The notes: generated from the sequence alone by a model not told the origin. A stretch of 64,000 nucleotides of DNA from JANJUO01 sp942492935 (GCA_942492935.1 OW818654.1:3720001-3784000), one strand, 5' to 3'; counted from the stretch's first letter, positions 28,601 to 38,148 are shown. Made by a program: numbers and translations.

Positions 28601-28704
28601 TCCTTACCTCTTGCACCAAAACCATCTTGTGATTTTGATTCAATTGGCAGTAAGAACATTAAAGCAAATAAAATAATTGCTAATTTTGTAAGAAATTTAT
28701 TCAT
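25687..28704 (-). CDS. Large IgGFc-binding-type secreted protein with T9SS sorting domain
   Basis: 1005 residues. Signal peptide (MNKFLTKLAIILFALMFLLP...). The N-terminal ~450 residues match the IgGFc-binding N-terminal family: GKEFVLAFLPNFHNYFYYD near the start, DKPVSVIAGHQRTSI, and FLMEQMTPVKHWGKNATVIP. The middle has two Ig-like/choice-of-anchor-type repeats with paired cysteines. The C-terminus is a T9SS type A domain (QSKPNPASSSVKIEFGLAQQ ... FDSGMYIYQLKTNSNIYTGK). It is probably a surface adhesin or matrix protein; the mammalian binding function should not be transferred. Start ATG 28704 follows GGGAGGT closely. Confidence 0.9.
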   Translation of the reverse strand: MNKFLTKLAIILFALMFLLPIESKSQDGFGARGKEFVLAFLPNFHNYFYYDDLKMYDSLSLYFVSELPTNIYINFRNRQGIDFNATLSITDPTKIKEFKLSAYDYELWGLNSSGDLGSNNQCEAKARNTFRITSDEEIIVYAHSQAVTTSESMLVLPVHVLDNYYIVLSYPSDDQAKLGDGKTPSQFVVVATQNNTQVKIIPSAPTQRNGLKEQNITLNAGEAYLVQARISEFSTNLYDLTGTEVISDKPVSVIAGHQRTSIKSYSQNNKSSSRDFLMEQMTPVKHWGKNATVIPFHQHPTISNFANNDLFRIIASEDSTIITFNKVDTIKLSKKELYENDLIEPYFIESNKPIFVCSFKKTAKQDVGTDGSISDPLMLANPPMDRVGNFYRFINIQAYERESNIPTKVYSSHYIGIVIKEGGLKTIQLDKQLLDKSLFTTIPNTNFYYANIEVSEGIHEMYCKEPFSILIYGYGFANSYGYIGGMVFKKIDVDAPNLQSSNKCFEVNGVVTDSLEEDSGLISVISEQSTQINSTVTINSFQKFAKEASFTGKLINNYQDGLFELIATDSIGFESSKIFDIPGFTVGVEELNNRKTEDIVYQKFDTLFFKRDFCFEFTLENYGKFPQTINKIAMKNSQTIFSINKTAPFTLQPKEKVTIIICDSVETAGEFIDSLFVVGECTDRIIAEVNLLRRNDEIPPSVTTQIGNCNRYVDILITDSTKTDSGIMVVDFIDSTNCILKDVFWKSGIYSAVLEVADPYQDAYYEFFTADSFGNNNTVSGSIPGYTIDMRSFANSTSANNNYNFGKTLIGGLICKEIELYNYGNFTFTINDLSAYQNTMFSIPQSQLPIEIPPKNSRFINVCFSHYKSGADTLRDTFEIVFNCLKKIAPMEAIVEPLNIEQDSKCNLAVLVTANESVFENYIKQSKPNPASSSVKIEFGLAQQSDVVLSIFNTLGELKKDVIESNLIAGKYEFEIDVTNFDSGMYIYQLKTNSNIYTGKMFINR

Positions 28705-28781
28705 ATTAACCTCCCATATAGGTTATGAAATTACAAATTTTAGTATTTTTGTATTTTGATATTAAACAAAATACAAATTTT

Positions 28782-29321
28782 ATGAGAAAATTAACTCACG
28801 AAGAGTTATTAAAAGAACGATTAACAACAGATGAAGCTAAAAAACTTCAAAGAAATCCTGTTTCAGTAATGTTGCATAATATTCGTAGCTTGTATAATGT
28901 GGGTTCAATGTTTCGTACAGCTGATTCTGCTTTATTAAGTGAAATATATTTGTGTGGTTTTACACCTCATCCACCCAGAAAGGAAATCGAAAAAACAGCA
29001 CTCGGTGCTGTTGAAACTGTTCCTTGGATGTATTTCAAGCATATTGAAGAAGCTATTGAACATAGTCGAGCTAAAGGAAATAAAATATTTGCACTTGAAC
29101 TAACTGACCGAAAGAGACCCTATTATTCACTTTCAAAGAACGATTATCCTTTAACAATCATTGTTGGCAATGAATTAACTGGCATTGACAACAATATCCT
29201 TGAACTCTGCGATGATTCTATCGAAATTCCTATGTATGGTGTCAAGCATTCATTAAATGTCAGTATCGCTGCCGGTATTTCAATCTTTGAATCAATTCGT
29301 ATTTTCCAACAATACAATTAA
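28782..29321 (+). CDS. TrmH/SpoU-family RNA 2'-O-methyltransferase
   Basis: 179 residues from ATG 28782; the frame stays open to 28725 but the extra residues look non-coding. The three SPOUT motifs are present: NIRSLYNVGSMFRTADSA, IIVGNELTGID and IPMYGVKHSLNVSIAAGISI. The trefoil-knot enzyme uses SAM to methylate ribose in tRNA or rRNA. The size fits the short TrmL/YibK-like or TrmH class; the exact RNA target cannot be told. It is divergent from the gene at 25687. Confidence 0.9.
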   Translation: MRKLTHEELLKERLTTDEAKKLQRNPVSVMLHNIRSLYNVGSMFRTADSALLSEIYLCGFTPHPPRKEIEKTALGAVETVPWMYFKHIEEAIEHSRAKGNKIFALELTDRKRPYYSLSKNDYPLTIIVGNELTGIDNNILELCDDSIEIPMYGVKHSLNVSIAAGISIFESIRIFQQYN

Positions 29322-29346
29322 CACATTAAACGAAAATTAGTTACAA

Positions 29347-29354
29347 TAATTTTG
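29347..29354 (+). promoter_or_regulatory. Bacteroidota -7 box (TAATTTTG)
   Basis: Exact TAnnTTTG match ending seven bases before the ATG at 29362. No clear TTTG is visible at the right distance upstream. Confidence 0.4.
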
Positions 29355-29361
29355 AAAAAAA

Positions 29362-30156
29362 ATGATAAATATTGCAATTCCAAATTATAAATTTTTAGAA
29401 CCTATTGTTTTCAATTTAAAACAATATGAAAAAGACTCTAACCTTAGAGTATTTGAAGTAGCCGAAAGTGATTGCTACGAATTATTATCAACCAACAGAG
29501 TTGATGTTGCACTATTCACTCCACTTGATTACGGAAAAATTTTGAAGAGTGCAGATTTAAGGATTATTCCAACTGTATGTTATGCATTAGAAGGATTTAC
29601 TGGAATATTTTCATTATATTTTAAATCCGGTTTGGATAATATTGATAAATGCCCAGCTCCAGCGAATGATGATTATTTAACAGCAATATTCAAAATTCTC
29701 CTTGCAGAAAAGTATGAAATTCATACTGAAATTTTGAAAAGTAAAAAGACACTTCAAGAACTTATTGAAGAATTCAAAGTTGCTTTACACTTTGGTAATG
29801 ATGATAATATTGCACCATCAATGGATTTGTCAGAAGAATGGTATGATAGTTACGAAACAATTTTACCTGTTTGTTTTTGGGTTGTCCGTAATGAAGAAGA
29901 ACCAGAAAATATAGTTGAATTTGTATCATTAATCAAAAAAATTACTGCACAAGAATTCATTCCTGTTTCTAAATATGATATATCCACAAATGAAGACAGA
30001 ACTGGAAATATTTTGTTGAAATGGAGTGATGAAATTGAAAAATCACTTGAAGAAGTTCTTGATATGCTTTATTTCTATCAATACATACCTGAAATACCTG
30101 AAATTAAATTACTGGGTGAAGAAAAAGAAGAAATAGATGAAATTGCAGAAAACTAA
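29362..30156 (+). CDS. MqnA/MqnD-like periplasmic-binding-fold protein
   Basis: 264 residues, no signal peptide. The N-terminal part NRVDVALFTPLDYGKILKSA followed by DLRIIPTVCYALEGFTGIF resembles the substrate-binding half of chorismate dehydratase MqnA and relatives (futalosine menaquinone pathway). The rest is diverged and acidic at the C-terminus (EIDEIAEN), so a distinct subfamily is possible. A TAATTTTG box (29347-29354) ends seven bases before the ATG, suggesting a nearly leaderless message. Confidence 0.55.
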   Translation: MINIAIPNYKFLEPIVFNLKQYEKDSNLRVFEVAESDCYELLSTNRVDVALFTPLDYGKILKSADLRIIPTVCYALEGFTGIFSLYFKSGLDNIDKCPAPANDDYLTAIFKILLAEKYEIHTEILKSKKTLQELIEEFKVALHFGNDDNIAPSMDLSEEWYDSYETILPVCFWVVRNEEEPENIVEFVSLIKKITAQEFIPVSKYDISTNEDRTGNILLKWSDEIEKSLEEVLDMLYFYQYIPEIPEIKLLGEEKEEIDEIAEN

Positions 30157-30290
30157 AAAATCTTATTTCTTAATTTGTTTCTGAATTCAATTTCACTTTG
30201 TAATTGTTTGTTTCAGAAAATATTTTTCGTATTAAGTATATTTGATTATTTATATGAAAATATTTCTGTAATCATAGCTGAATTAGAGTA

Positions 30291-30318
30291 AATAGCTGCA
30301 TCAAGCAGCTATTTTTTT
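30291..30318 (+). terminator. Rho-independent terminator
   Basis: AATAGCTGC / GCAGCTATT stem with a four-base ATCAA-type loop and a T7 run. It lies about 130 bases after the MqnA-like gene. Confidence 0.75.
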
Positions 30319-30445
30319 GTTTTTTTTCAAAAATAAATTAAAAATTTTAGTTTTTTTCACTTTTCAGTGAGAAGTTTTGCTGTTTCATGTGTCATTATAT
30401 ATATGGAGAGTGCAATTTTGAAATAAGTTTTTTTTAGGTGAAATT

Positions 30446-33283
30446 ATGAAAAAATATTTGTGGTTAATTTTAGTTTTTGCTTTTGTGGGAATGAGTGCGG
30501 AAAATTTGGATTCATTGATTAATGCTTCTGGCTGGGAAGATTTTGGTGATTATAAAACGCAGAAATTGAAAATTGGTAATATTACTCATCGACAGATTAC
30601 AAAGGATGGGAAAACACTTTTCACAGCTGATGCTAATAAATATTTCAGATTTTGGGATTTAGAAACAGGGAAACTGCTGAAAAGTGTGGAAATAGTGCAC
30701 CAGTTGCCAGTATTTTTATTGAATGATACGTTGATATTGTTTGAAAAAGGAGTAATGGAGAGTGAATATCACAAGGGTGTTTGGGCATATTCTCTAATAT
30801 TCAATGAAAAGTATAAATTTCTTAATCATAATTTTTATGAATATCCAGTTGAAAGTGACCAACTATTACTGAATAATTGTGAGTTTCAGTTAATAAATGA
30901 TTCTTTATTATTAGTACCGATGATTGCTCAAATAGGTTATTTTACTTCAAATGTTTCGACATATTTTAATAGTCAAATATTTAATATAAATAATAAAAAA
31001 AATGTAAAAATCATTAAACCAACGGAATTTGACAAATTACTTTTCAAAGATAGCTCACATTATGTATATGATGATTATTATCATTATGAAGATAAAAGAA
31101 GTTACGGTGGTCACTATTATGAGTTTTCAATAATTTCTCGTTGTGATTCGGTAAATAAAAAACGTGAATTAAATTATAATTCAGTTCATCCATATAGAAC
31201 TTTAACAATCAATTCTAAGTTTGATAAGTTTTATTACAATGAAAATAATTATTTAAATATTGTTGATTTTGAAAGCTCAAATTTAATTGAAAAAATTCAT
31301 TTATTTGAGCCATTAACAAATATTCTAATAAAAAATGATAGCATCGCAATTGCAGTTAATCAAGAAGGGACTCATTTAACAGCTCTACATTTTATAAGCA
31401 AAAAAAATATGAAATTAAAATTTTCAAATCAAAAACAAATATGTAAATCCATATTTAATCAAGATACTACGGGTGTTATAATTACCAGCAATAAAGGTGA
31501 AATAGTTATGTATTCATTTGATTTCCTATCAAATGGAATAGTTTTGTTTGAAATTCCAAAAGTAATTCATGAAATGGATAAGACTATTAAATTTCGCAAT
31601 TTGTCTTCTTTCGATTACAATTCATTTTTATGGAGATTTGGCGATGGTGATATAAGCACAGATATGAACCCAAGCCATTTCTATAGAAAGGAAGGTAAGT
31701 ACTTCATTGAGTTACTTGTTTATGAAAATGAGTATTTTATTAGTTTTCGTGACTCTATTGAAATACTACCAAAGTATATTCCGAATTTTGAAATTGATAA
31801 ATCTTTTGGAATAACACCATTAACTGTGAAATTTAAAAATTACTCCGATTTTGAGGCTGATTCAATAATTTGGGATATCAACAAGGGGCAGAAAATACTA
31901 AAAAATATAGAAGAATTTGAGCATACTTTCGATTCTGCAAAGTCTTGTATAGTTACGATGACTGCATACAAATCGGGTACTTCCTTTAATTCATCAAGAC
32001 AGATAAATGTTCATAAACAATCAGAATCCGCATTTTACTCTAATAAAATAAGTAACGGCTGGGATTGGGAAACGACATCGTCTCCTTACTATAGTTACAC
32101 AAATAGATTAAGCAATTTTTTTATTGATGCCACAAATAGATTATCATATCAAACTGGGCATAGTGAAAGTTCTAAAGCTGGTAAATTTTACCAATACAAA
32201 TTCAGCAATGTTGCAGATGGAAAAAATTCTGTTGTTACTGACTTCATTAGTATTCAAGAATTTAGCTCGTTCAATGCAGGTATTGGAAATAAAGTTTTAT
32301 TGAATAAAAATGATACAACTAATCTATATAATTATAATGGTGAAAAACTTTTTTCTGTATATAATCCAGATAGTTTGCGGTTCTTCCCAATTTATAACAC
32401 CATCCTAATAGGTTATAATAATAAGATTTTCACATTTAACAGCAAATATTTAGAAGTACTTAAAGGATATGATTTTTCACAATTAAGTGGTTTTGATTCA
32501 GTTAAATCATTTAAATTTATTTATAATTCAAACAGATTTGCAGAAAATCAAAATCTTTATGTATTTATTAAATCAATTAATAACGAAATATGGTGTGGTG
32601 AATTTGACAAAAATGGATTTAAAGAGAAGAAATTTTATATTTCTAATTTGGATTTTTCAGAAATTTATTTAACCAATAAAAATGAATTTTACGTTATTGA
32701 TGCAGCGTCTAAATTAACAGTATTAGATATCGATGGAAATATTTTATATAAAAATACTGAATTCAATTTTAATAATTATATACATTATAAAGACGATATT
32801 TTAGTGAAATTTTACTATGAGCAAAATAGTGAAACACCACCACCTGCTTTTAAATTTGCAAATAAAGAAGGCAGGATAATTTATGATGGTGTTGATAAGC
32901 TATACCAACCAAAATCTAAACCCGCTATTTTCCAACCAATTAAACTTTTTGATAACTCATTTATTTTGTTAATTACTTTCGATGGTTATATGTTTATGAA
33001 TTATGAGTTTCTTGGATTACCAGATTCAATTCCAAGTTCAATTTCATCTGAAAAAAACTCATCGTTAATTTCCCCCAATCCATCTACCGATTTTATCAAT
33101 ATAAATCAAGGTGGAATAAAGAATTTGAAAATATATGATTTGAATGGAATTGAGTTGGATTGCAAAACTGAATATTTTGAAAATATGGTGCGGGTGAATA
33201 CATTTATGTTACAAACGGGCATCTACTTCGTTCGCTATGAAATAAATGGCAAAATTTATAATGAGAAATTCGTGAAGTATTAA
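30446..33283 (+). CDS. Secreted propeller/PKD-domain protein with T9SS sorting domain
   Basis: 945 residues. Signal peptide MKKYLWLILVFAFVGMSA. The N-terminal third has WD40-like repeats (TLFTADANKYFRFWDLETGK). A PKD domain follows around residues 375-435 (FLWRFGDGDISTDMNPSHFY, with the WxFGDG hallmark), then a second PKD-like domain (TPLTVKFKNYSDFEADSIIW). The second half looks like another propeller. The C-terminus is a T9SS domain (SLISPNPSTDFININQG ... TGIYFVRYEINGKIYNEKF). It is probably extracellular or on the surface; function unknown. AGGTG sits nine bases before the ATG. Confidence 0.85.
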   Translation: MKKYLWLILVFAFVGMSAENLDSLINASGWEDFGDYKTQKLKIGNITHRQITKDGKTLFTADANKYFRFWDLETGKLLKSVEIVHQLPVFLLNDTLILFEKGVMESEYHKGVWAYSLIFNEKYKFLNHNFYEYPVESDQLLLNNCEFQLINDSLLLVPMIAQIGYFTSNVSTYFNSQIFNINNKKNVKIIKPTEFDKLLFKDSSHYVYDDYYHYEDKRSYGGHYYEFSIISRCDSVNKKRELNYNSVHPYRTLTINSKFDKFYYNENNYLNIVDFESSNLIEKIHLFEPLTNILIKNDSIAIAVNQEGTHLTALHFISKKNMKLKFSNQKQICKSIFNQDTTGVIITSNKGEIVMYSFDFLSNGIVLFEIPKVIHEMDKTIKFRNLSSFDYNSFLWRFGDGDISTDMNPSHFYRKEGKYFIELLVYENEYFISFRDSIEILPKYIPNFEIDKSFGITPLTVKFKNYSDFEADSIIWDINKGQKILKNIEEFEHTFDSAKSCIVTMTAYKSGTSFNSSRQINVHKQSESAFYSNKISNGWDWETTSSPYYSYTNRLSNFFIDATNRLSYQTGHSESSKAGKFYQYKFSNVADGKNSVVTDFISIQEFSSFNAGIGNKVLLNKNDTTNLYNYNGEKLFSVYNPDSLRFFPIYNTILIGYNNKIFTFNSKYLEVLKGYDFSQLSGFDSVKSFKFIYNSNRFAENQNLYVFIKSINNEIWCGEFDKNGFKEKKFYISNLDFSEIYLTNKNEFYVIDAASKLTVLDIDGNILYKNTEFNFNNYIHYKDDILVKFYYEQNSETPPPAFKFANKEGRIIYDGVDKLYQPKSKPAIFQPIKLFDNSFILLITFDGYMFMNYEFLGLPDSIPSSISSEKNSSLISPNPSTDFININQGGIKNLKIYDLNGIELDCKTEYFENMVRVNTFMLQTGIYFVRYEINGKIYNEKFVKY

Positions 33284-33555
33284 GTAATGGATGAGAGTTT
33301 TAAAAAATTTAGATTCCTCACTTGATAAAGTATCTCAATAGAATATGGATTCCTCACTTTGTTCGGAATGACGGTAATTTTTTACAAGTGGATTGCTGAG
33401 TTAAGTTCAGCATTTAAGAAAATGGATTCTGAATAAAATTCATATTTGCATAATTTTGAGAAAATCAAAACTCTTGGTTTTAAAAGGAATTTACAAACTA
33501 TTTCATAAATTCCTTTAATTCTAAAATGACTTATTAGTTACTATAAATTAAATTT

Positions 33556-34809
33556 TTAGTCCAAATTCTCAGTACTAACAATTTTATACAATTTATCATT
33601 GGGACGAAGACGTTCGTTCACTTTGAACGAAACAACATCGCCTTTGATTGCTATTTCGGCAGGGTTCCCTTCTTTTCCAATTCTTAATTCAGTAATTGTG
33701 TCTTCATAAACACCAGTTGATGTACCCATCACAATATATTTATCACCAATTTTAATATCCTGACTGTGAACCATCAATTCTGCAACTTGTATATTTTTGA
33801 AATAATTTGAGATTTTTCCAATATATATCTTTTTCGTAGTTGCTGATGAACCATATTTACTGCTCCAATCACCTAATTTCTGTCCTAAATAGTAGCCATC
33901 CCAAAATCCACGATTAAAAACCTCAGATAATCTTTCATCCCATTCAGCAATTTTTTCTTCTGAGTAAGTTCCATCAAAATATGATTTCACAGCTTCGGAG
34001 TAACATTCAACTGTGCGTTTTACATAGTCTGCGGAACGACCTCGACCTTCGATTTTCAAGACCTCAACCCCAGCATCTAATATTTTATTTAAGAAGTGAA
34101 TTGTCTTCAAATCTTTTGGTGACATAATATATTCATTGTCAATTTCAAGTTCATATCCATCTTCATTATCTGTTACTGTATAGCCACGTCTGCAAGTTTG
34201 AAGACAATTTCCACGATTTGCCGATTTGTTCCATTCGTGCAAACTCAAATAACACTTCCCAGAGACAGCCATACATAAAGCACCATGAACGAACATTTCT
34301 ATTTTTATTAGTTCTCCCCTTGGTCCACATAGATTATCTTCTTTGATTTTGTTCGTAATATTCTTTACTTGAGTGAGATTTAACTCTCTTGCAAGAACAA
34401 TAACGTCTGCAAATTTAGCAAAATACTTCACAGCTTCGTAATTTGTAACATTCAATTGAGTAGAAATATGAACTTCAACTCCAATTTCATTTGCATAATT
34501 TATAGCGGCTATATCACTTGCAATAATAGCACTTACACCACTTTCTTTAGCAATTTCGATAATCTTTTTCATCATCAAAACATCTTCATCATAAACTATT
34601 GTATTAACAGTCAAGTATGATTTTACATTATTTTCATCGCAAATTTTAGCAATTTTTTTCAAATCTTCAGTTGTAAAATTGTGAGCGGAGCCAGTTCGCA
34701 TATTCAAATTTTCAATACCAAAATATACCGAGCCAGCCCCGGCATTGATAGCTGCCATTAGTGCTTCATAAGAGCCGGCAGGAGCCATTATTTCTATATT
34801 ATTTATCAT
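33556..34809 (-). CDS. Peptidase U32 family protein, probable tRNA hydroxylation factor (TrhP-like)
   Basis: 417 residues. EIMAPAGSYEALMAAINAGA opens the TIM-barrel domain. The U32 signature EMFVHGALCMAVSGKCYLS is followed by NRGNCLQTCRR, giving four clustered cysteines that in RlhA/TrhP proteins are tied to an Fe-S cluster. The C-terminal beta domain contains GDKYIVMGTSTGVYEDTITE. YegQ/TrhP members take part in prephenate-dependent 5-hydroxyuridine formation in tRNA; classical protease activity is doubtful. It stands alone, with no operon partner. Confidence 0.85.
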   Translation of the reverse strand: MINNIEIMAPAGSYEALMAAINAGAGSVYFGIENLNMRTGSAHNFTTEDLKKIAKICDENNVKSYLTVNTIVYDEDVLMMKKIIEIAKESGVSAIIASDIAAINYANEIGVEVHISTQLNVTNYEAVKYFAKFADVIVLARELNLTQVKNITNKIKEDNLCGPRGELIKIEMFVHGALCMAVSGKCYLSLHEWNKSANRGNCLQTCRRGYTVTDNEDGYELEIDNEYIMSPKDLKTIHFLNKILDAGVEVLKIEGRGRSADYVKRTVECYSEAVKSYFDGTYSEEKIAEWDERLSEVFNRGFWDGYYLGQKLGDWSSKYGSSATTKKIYIGKISNYFKNIQVAELMVHSQDIKIGDKYIVMGTSTGVYEDTITELRIGKEGNPAEIAIKGDVVSFKVNERLRPNDKLYKIVSTENLD

Positions 34810-35035
34810 AAAATTCTTTAATTATTTAACGTAATTAATTTTACTTATACATAAATTCTAATACAATATCTGAATTGAAATAAAATTATAATTCAATAAT
34901 TCGCAAAACAGTTAGTGCTATATTAAAATTAAAGAAAGATTAACGATTTTTAAAGCCATATATTATTTGTAACTACTCAACAGTTTCTAAATAGATTGAA
35001 ATTTTTTTGTTGGAGTATAGAGAGTAGATTAATTT

Positions 35036-35066
35036 TTTGAAAATTGGTTTAATTGATGTAATTTTG
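35036..35066 (+). promoter_or_regulatory. Bacteroidota-type promoter (TTTG-N19-TAATTTTG)
   Basis: TTTG at 35036-35039 and TAATTTTG at 35059-35066 with exactly 19 bases between, the ideal arrangement. It lies 22 bases before the ATG of the Rpn-type nuclease gene. Confidence 0.7.
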
Positions 35067-35088
35067 TAATTGGTAATTTGAGGTAATT

Positions 35089-35955
35089 ATGAGCAAGAAA
35101 TTAATTAGATTTGATTGGGCAATAAAAAGACTTTTAAGAAATAAAGCTAACTTTGTTGTACTTGAAGGATTTTTGAGTGAATTACTTTTTGATAACATTA
35201 GAATTGAGCAAATATTAGAAAGCGAAAGTAATCAATATTATGAAGATGAAAAATTCAACAGAGTAGATATACTAACTCAAAACTCCAAAAACGAATTAAT
35301 TATAATTGAAATACAAAGTACTTATGAAATTGACTATTTCCATAGAATGGCTTATGGAGTTTCTAAAAGTATTTCAGAAAATTTAAAGTTAGGACAAAAA
35401 TTCTCTGAAATTAAAAAAGTAATTTCGGTAAATATTGTTTATTTTGACCTTGGTCAAGGGCAGGATTATATTTATAAAGGAGTTACAGATTTCAAAGGAA
35501 TGCACCAAAATGATTTACTCTCACTATCTGAGAAACAGAAGAAAACATTTTTAAAAGAAAATGTTTCAGATATTTTTCCAGAGTACTATTTACTTAAAGT
35601 AAATCAATTCAATGACATCGCAAAAGATACATTAGATGAATGGATTTATTTTCTGAAAAACAGTGAAGTAAAAGATGGTTTTAAAGCAAAAGGACTAAAA
35701 GAAGCAAATGAAGTTTTGGACATAATGCGACTTCGAGAGGAAGACCGTTATGGCTATAACCGTTATTTAGATAGTCTGCACTTGAAGGCAAGCGAACTCT
35801 TTTCTATGCAAACTGAAGCTGAATTTAGAATTCGCAATGAGGAAAAATTATTAATTGCAAAAAATTTAATAGATAAAGGATTTGATAATCAATTGATTTC
35901 CGAAATAACTGGCTTAGATATTCAAACAATTGAGGAATTAAGAAATAATAGTTAG
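35089..35955 (+). CDS. Rpn-family PD-(D/E)xK nuclease / putative transposase
   Basis: 288 residues. The family opening KLIRFDWAIKRLLRNKANF is followed by the nuclease core: D60 in NRVDILTQ and E74-I-Q76 in IIIEIQST, then FHRMAYGVSK. Gln replaces the Lys of the canonical motif, as is common in this family (PDDEXK_2). The C-terminus carries LLIAKNLIDKGFDNQLISEI, the repeat seen at the end of these proteins. Rpn proteins promote recombination-like DNA cleavage and are often highly variable in copy number; some serve in phage defence. Standalone gene with its own promoter. Confidence 0.88.
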   Translation: MSKKLIRFDWAIKRLLRNKANFVVLEGFLSELLFDNIRIEQILESESNQYYEDEKFNRVDILTQNSKNELIIIEIQSTYEIDYFHRMAYGVSKSISENLKLGQKFSEIKKVISVNIVYFDLGQGQDYIYKGVTDFKGMHQNDLLSLSEKQKKTFLKENVSDIFPEYYLLKVNQFNDIAKDTLDEWIYFLKNSEVKDGFKAKGLKEANEVLDIMRLREEDRYGYNRYLDSLHLKASELFSMQTEAEFRIRNEEKLLIAKNLIDKGFDNQLISEITGLDIQTIEELRNNS

Positions 35956-36201
35956 TTATTTTTATTTCAATGAGTCTTGGAGCTTGCTCCAAACTTTTAT
36001 ATTCGCTAAAACAGCAACTTCATAATTAATTGTTTTTATATTTTCACTGCAATTAGTTCTACTTATTCATTCTTAAAAATATGGCAATATATATATCAAT
36101 ACTTTGGAAATTTCTAAAAAAAGTCGTAATATTGCAATTGATAAAAAAATAAGGACACTGTTTAATTTTTCATCAAATCATAATGCCAACTTTATTAATA
36201 T

Positions 36202-36420
36202 ATGGTCCCTATAGAATTTTATTTTTACAGTCATGAAAATAATGAACCACCACACGTTCATGTAGATAGAGATTCTTTTTCTGCAAAATTTTGGTTGAAT
36301 CCAGTTGCATTAAGTAGAAATATTGGTTTTTCTGCTAAAGAATTAAACAAAATTAGTAAATTAATCGTCAAAAACAGAGAAGAATTTTTGGAGAAATGGA
36401 ATGAATATTTCAACTTATAA
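36202..36420 (+). CDS. DUF4160 protein, apparently frameshifted near its 5' end
   Basis: 72 residues. FYFYSHENNEPPHVHVDRDS and SAKFWLNP are clear DUF4160 motifs. The normal N-terminus of the family is found one frame away: ATG at 36183 encodes MPTLLIYGPYR, then the frame is lost. Removing one A at 36215-36216 would give MPTLLIYGPYRFYFYSHENN. The internal ATG at 36202 could still give a shortened product. It overlaps the DUF2442 gene by 20 bases. This pair often travels together and is suspected to be a toxin-antitoxin-like module. Confidence 0.75.
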   Translation: MVPIEFYFYSHENNEPPHVHVDRDSFSAKFWLNPVALSRNIGFSAKELNKISKLIVKNREEFLEKWNEYFNL

Positions 36421-36676
36421 TAGCAATAATAAAATCAAAACTGTTGATTTTAATAATGAAATGATTATTGTTGAATTAATTGATGGTAGAATAATTTCAG
36501 TACCACTCATATTTTACCCCAGACTATTTAATGCAAGTATCGAACAAAGATTAAATTGGCAACTTTGCGGAGGTGGATATGGTATTCATTGGCAAGATAT
36601 TGATGAGGATTTGAGTGCTGAAGGTTTGCTAAATGGAGCACCTGCACCTAAGAAAAATTATTTGTCTGTGTTATAG
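36401..36676 (+). CDS. DUF2442 protein, partner of DUF4160
   Basis: 91 residues. NEMIIVELIDGRIISVPLIF, then YPRLFNASIEQRLNWQL, GYGIHWQDIDEDLSAEGLL and a short tail form a full DUF2442 domain. In homologous pairs this is suspected to be the DNA-binding or antitoxin-like partner. It overlaps the preceding gene by 20 bases, so translation is coupled. Confidence 0.85.
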   Translation: MNISTYNSNNKIKTVDFNNEMIIVELIDGRIISVPLIFYPRLFNASIEQRLNWQLCGGGYGIHWQDIDEDLSAEGLLNGAPAPKKNYLSVL

Positions 36677-36906
36677 TAAATTTTATAATTTGCAAATTTA
36701 TTCAAAAGATATAATTCAAACAGTTACTTTAATAACAAAATTTGATTTTAACAAATAAAACTTCCATCAATTCTATAATCACATTAATTATTACTTCATT
36801 CCTTTGGAAATTTACATCTTGTTAATCTGATATTTTTCAATCTATCATATATTTTTTTCTTTTATTGTTTTTTTTGTGTATTTTTGCATTTTATTAATTT
36901 AAATTA

Positions 36907-38148
36907 ATGCTGATTATGAAATATTTTTTCCTAATAATTATTTTAAGTTACAGTACTTTATTCAACATGAACATTGATGAAACCGTTGGAAAATTTGAGA
37001 CAATTAAGAAAATAGAATTGAAAGAGAATGACGATGTTGTAGTTGCATCTGTAAATAATATCCATTTGAGTGATGACTTGAAGTATTTGTACATTTTAAG
37101 CAACGAAACAAATCAGTTTATTGTTTACGATTATATAAGTGGCGAAATAATTAATTTTATTAGTCCTTATAAAGAATTATGCGATTCATTATTTGATTCA
37201 GGAAAAAAACCACATAATCATTTTGGAAATAATTATTATTATGTCGATGTAAGAAAAGATATTGCGGCAAAAGATTTTTTAAATAATTTACATGTAAAAA
37301 ATAATTTCGACCATTCACAATTATTAAGTGATGGTACCTTGATGGTATCTGCAACAATATATGCATTGGCAAAACAAGAAAATTCAACAAATACTTTAAC
37401 CGATAATAGAACTTGTATTATCAGAACCGATAAAAATCTTAATCCAATAAAAACATATTTCTTCGATTCGGATTATTTTGGTTATCCTATAAATGACAAA
37501 TTTCTTTATTTTGAACAAAATAATATTTTTGGACTAACTTTTACAAGTAATACTCGACAACAAAAAAACCAATTTGATTCATTGCCATTTTATAGCTTTT
37601 TTAAATCTGATGGGAAAAGATTAGATACAATATTTTATCTTTCTGAGGAGTTTTCCAAATCACAAAAAGGTTATTTTACACAATGGTTTCCTTTGGTAGA
37701 TACTTACAAAGATAAAATATATTATGCACATAAACAATTAGAAAGGGTATATAATTATTCAGATGGTAGTTTTTTTGATTTGAAAAATGTAGAAGCCAGT
37801 AACTGGAATAGAATTCACGAATTAATGAATAATCCTGAATTAAACATAAATTATTATAAATTATTTGAAGAACTTCCATTTTTATTTAATAACTTCTATA
37901 TAGATAATGGGAAAATAATAGCAATATTTTACAATCATTTTCAAACAAATCCACCAAATATATCAGATAAATATTTTATACAATTTTACGATTTAGATGG
38001 TAAATTACTAAATAGTTATTCTTTTCCGGTATGGACTGATGATGGAGAATTATATAATATTTTCTATTCCAAAAAGCATAAGTATTTTGTTTTTAGCAAC
38101 TTAAAAGATGATATGTATAATTTAGTTATTAAGAAATATAATGAATAA
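36907..38148 (+). CDS. Exported 6-bladed-propeller-like protein of unknown function
   Basis: 413 residues with a signal peptide (MKYFFLIIILSYSTLF, starting at either ATG 36907 or 36916). The body alternates strands with repeated motifs such as LKYLYILSNETNQFIVYDYI and NGKIIAIFYNHF, consistent with a beta-propeller similar to Bacteroidota 6-bladed propeller proteins. Its end overlaps the start of the thioredoxin-like gene at 38141 by eight bases, so they probably work together. No recognised catalytic motif. Confidence 0.7.
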   Translation: MLIMKYFFLIIILSYSTLFNMNIDETVGKFETIKKIELKENDDVVVASVNNIHLSDDLKYLYILSNETNQFIVYDYISGEIINFISPYKELCDSLFDSGKKPHNHFGNNYYYVDVRKDIAAKDFLNNLHVKNNFDHSQLLSDGTLMVSATIYALAKQENSTNTLTDNRTCIIRTDKNLNPIKTYFFDSDYFGYPINDKFLYFEQNNIFGLTFTSNTRQQKNQFDSLPFYSFFKSDGKRLDTIFYLSEEFSKSQKGYFTQWFPLVDTYKDKIYYAHKQLERVYNYSDGSFFDLKNVEASNWNRIHELMNNPELNINYYKLFEELPFLFNNFYIDNGKIIAIFYNHFQTNPPNISDKYFIQFYDLDGKLLNSYSFPVWTDDGELYNIFYSKKHKYFVFSNLKDDMYNLVIKKYNE

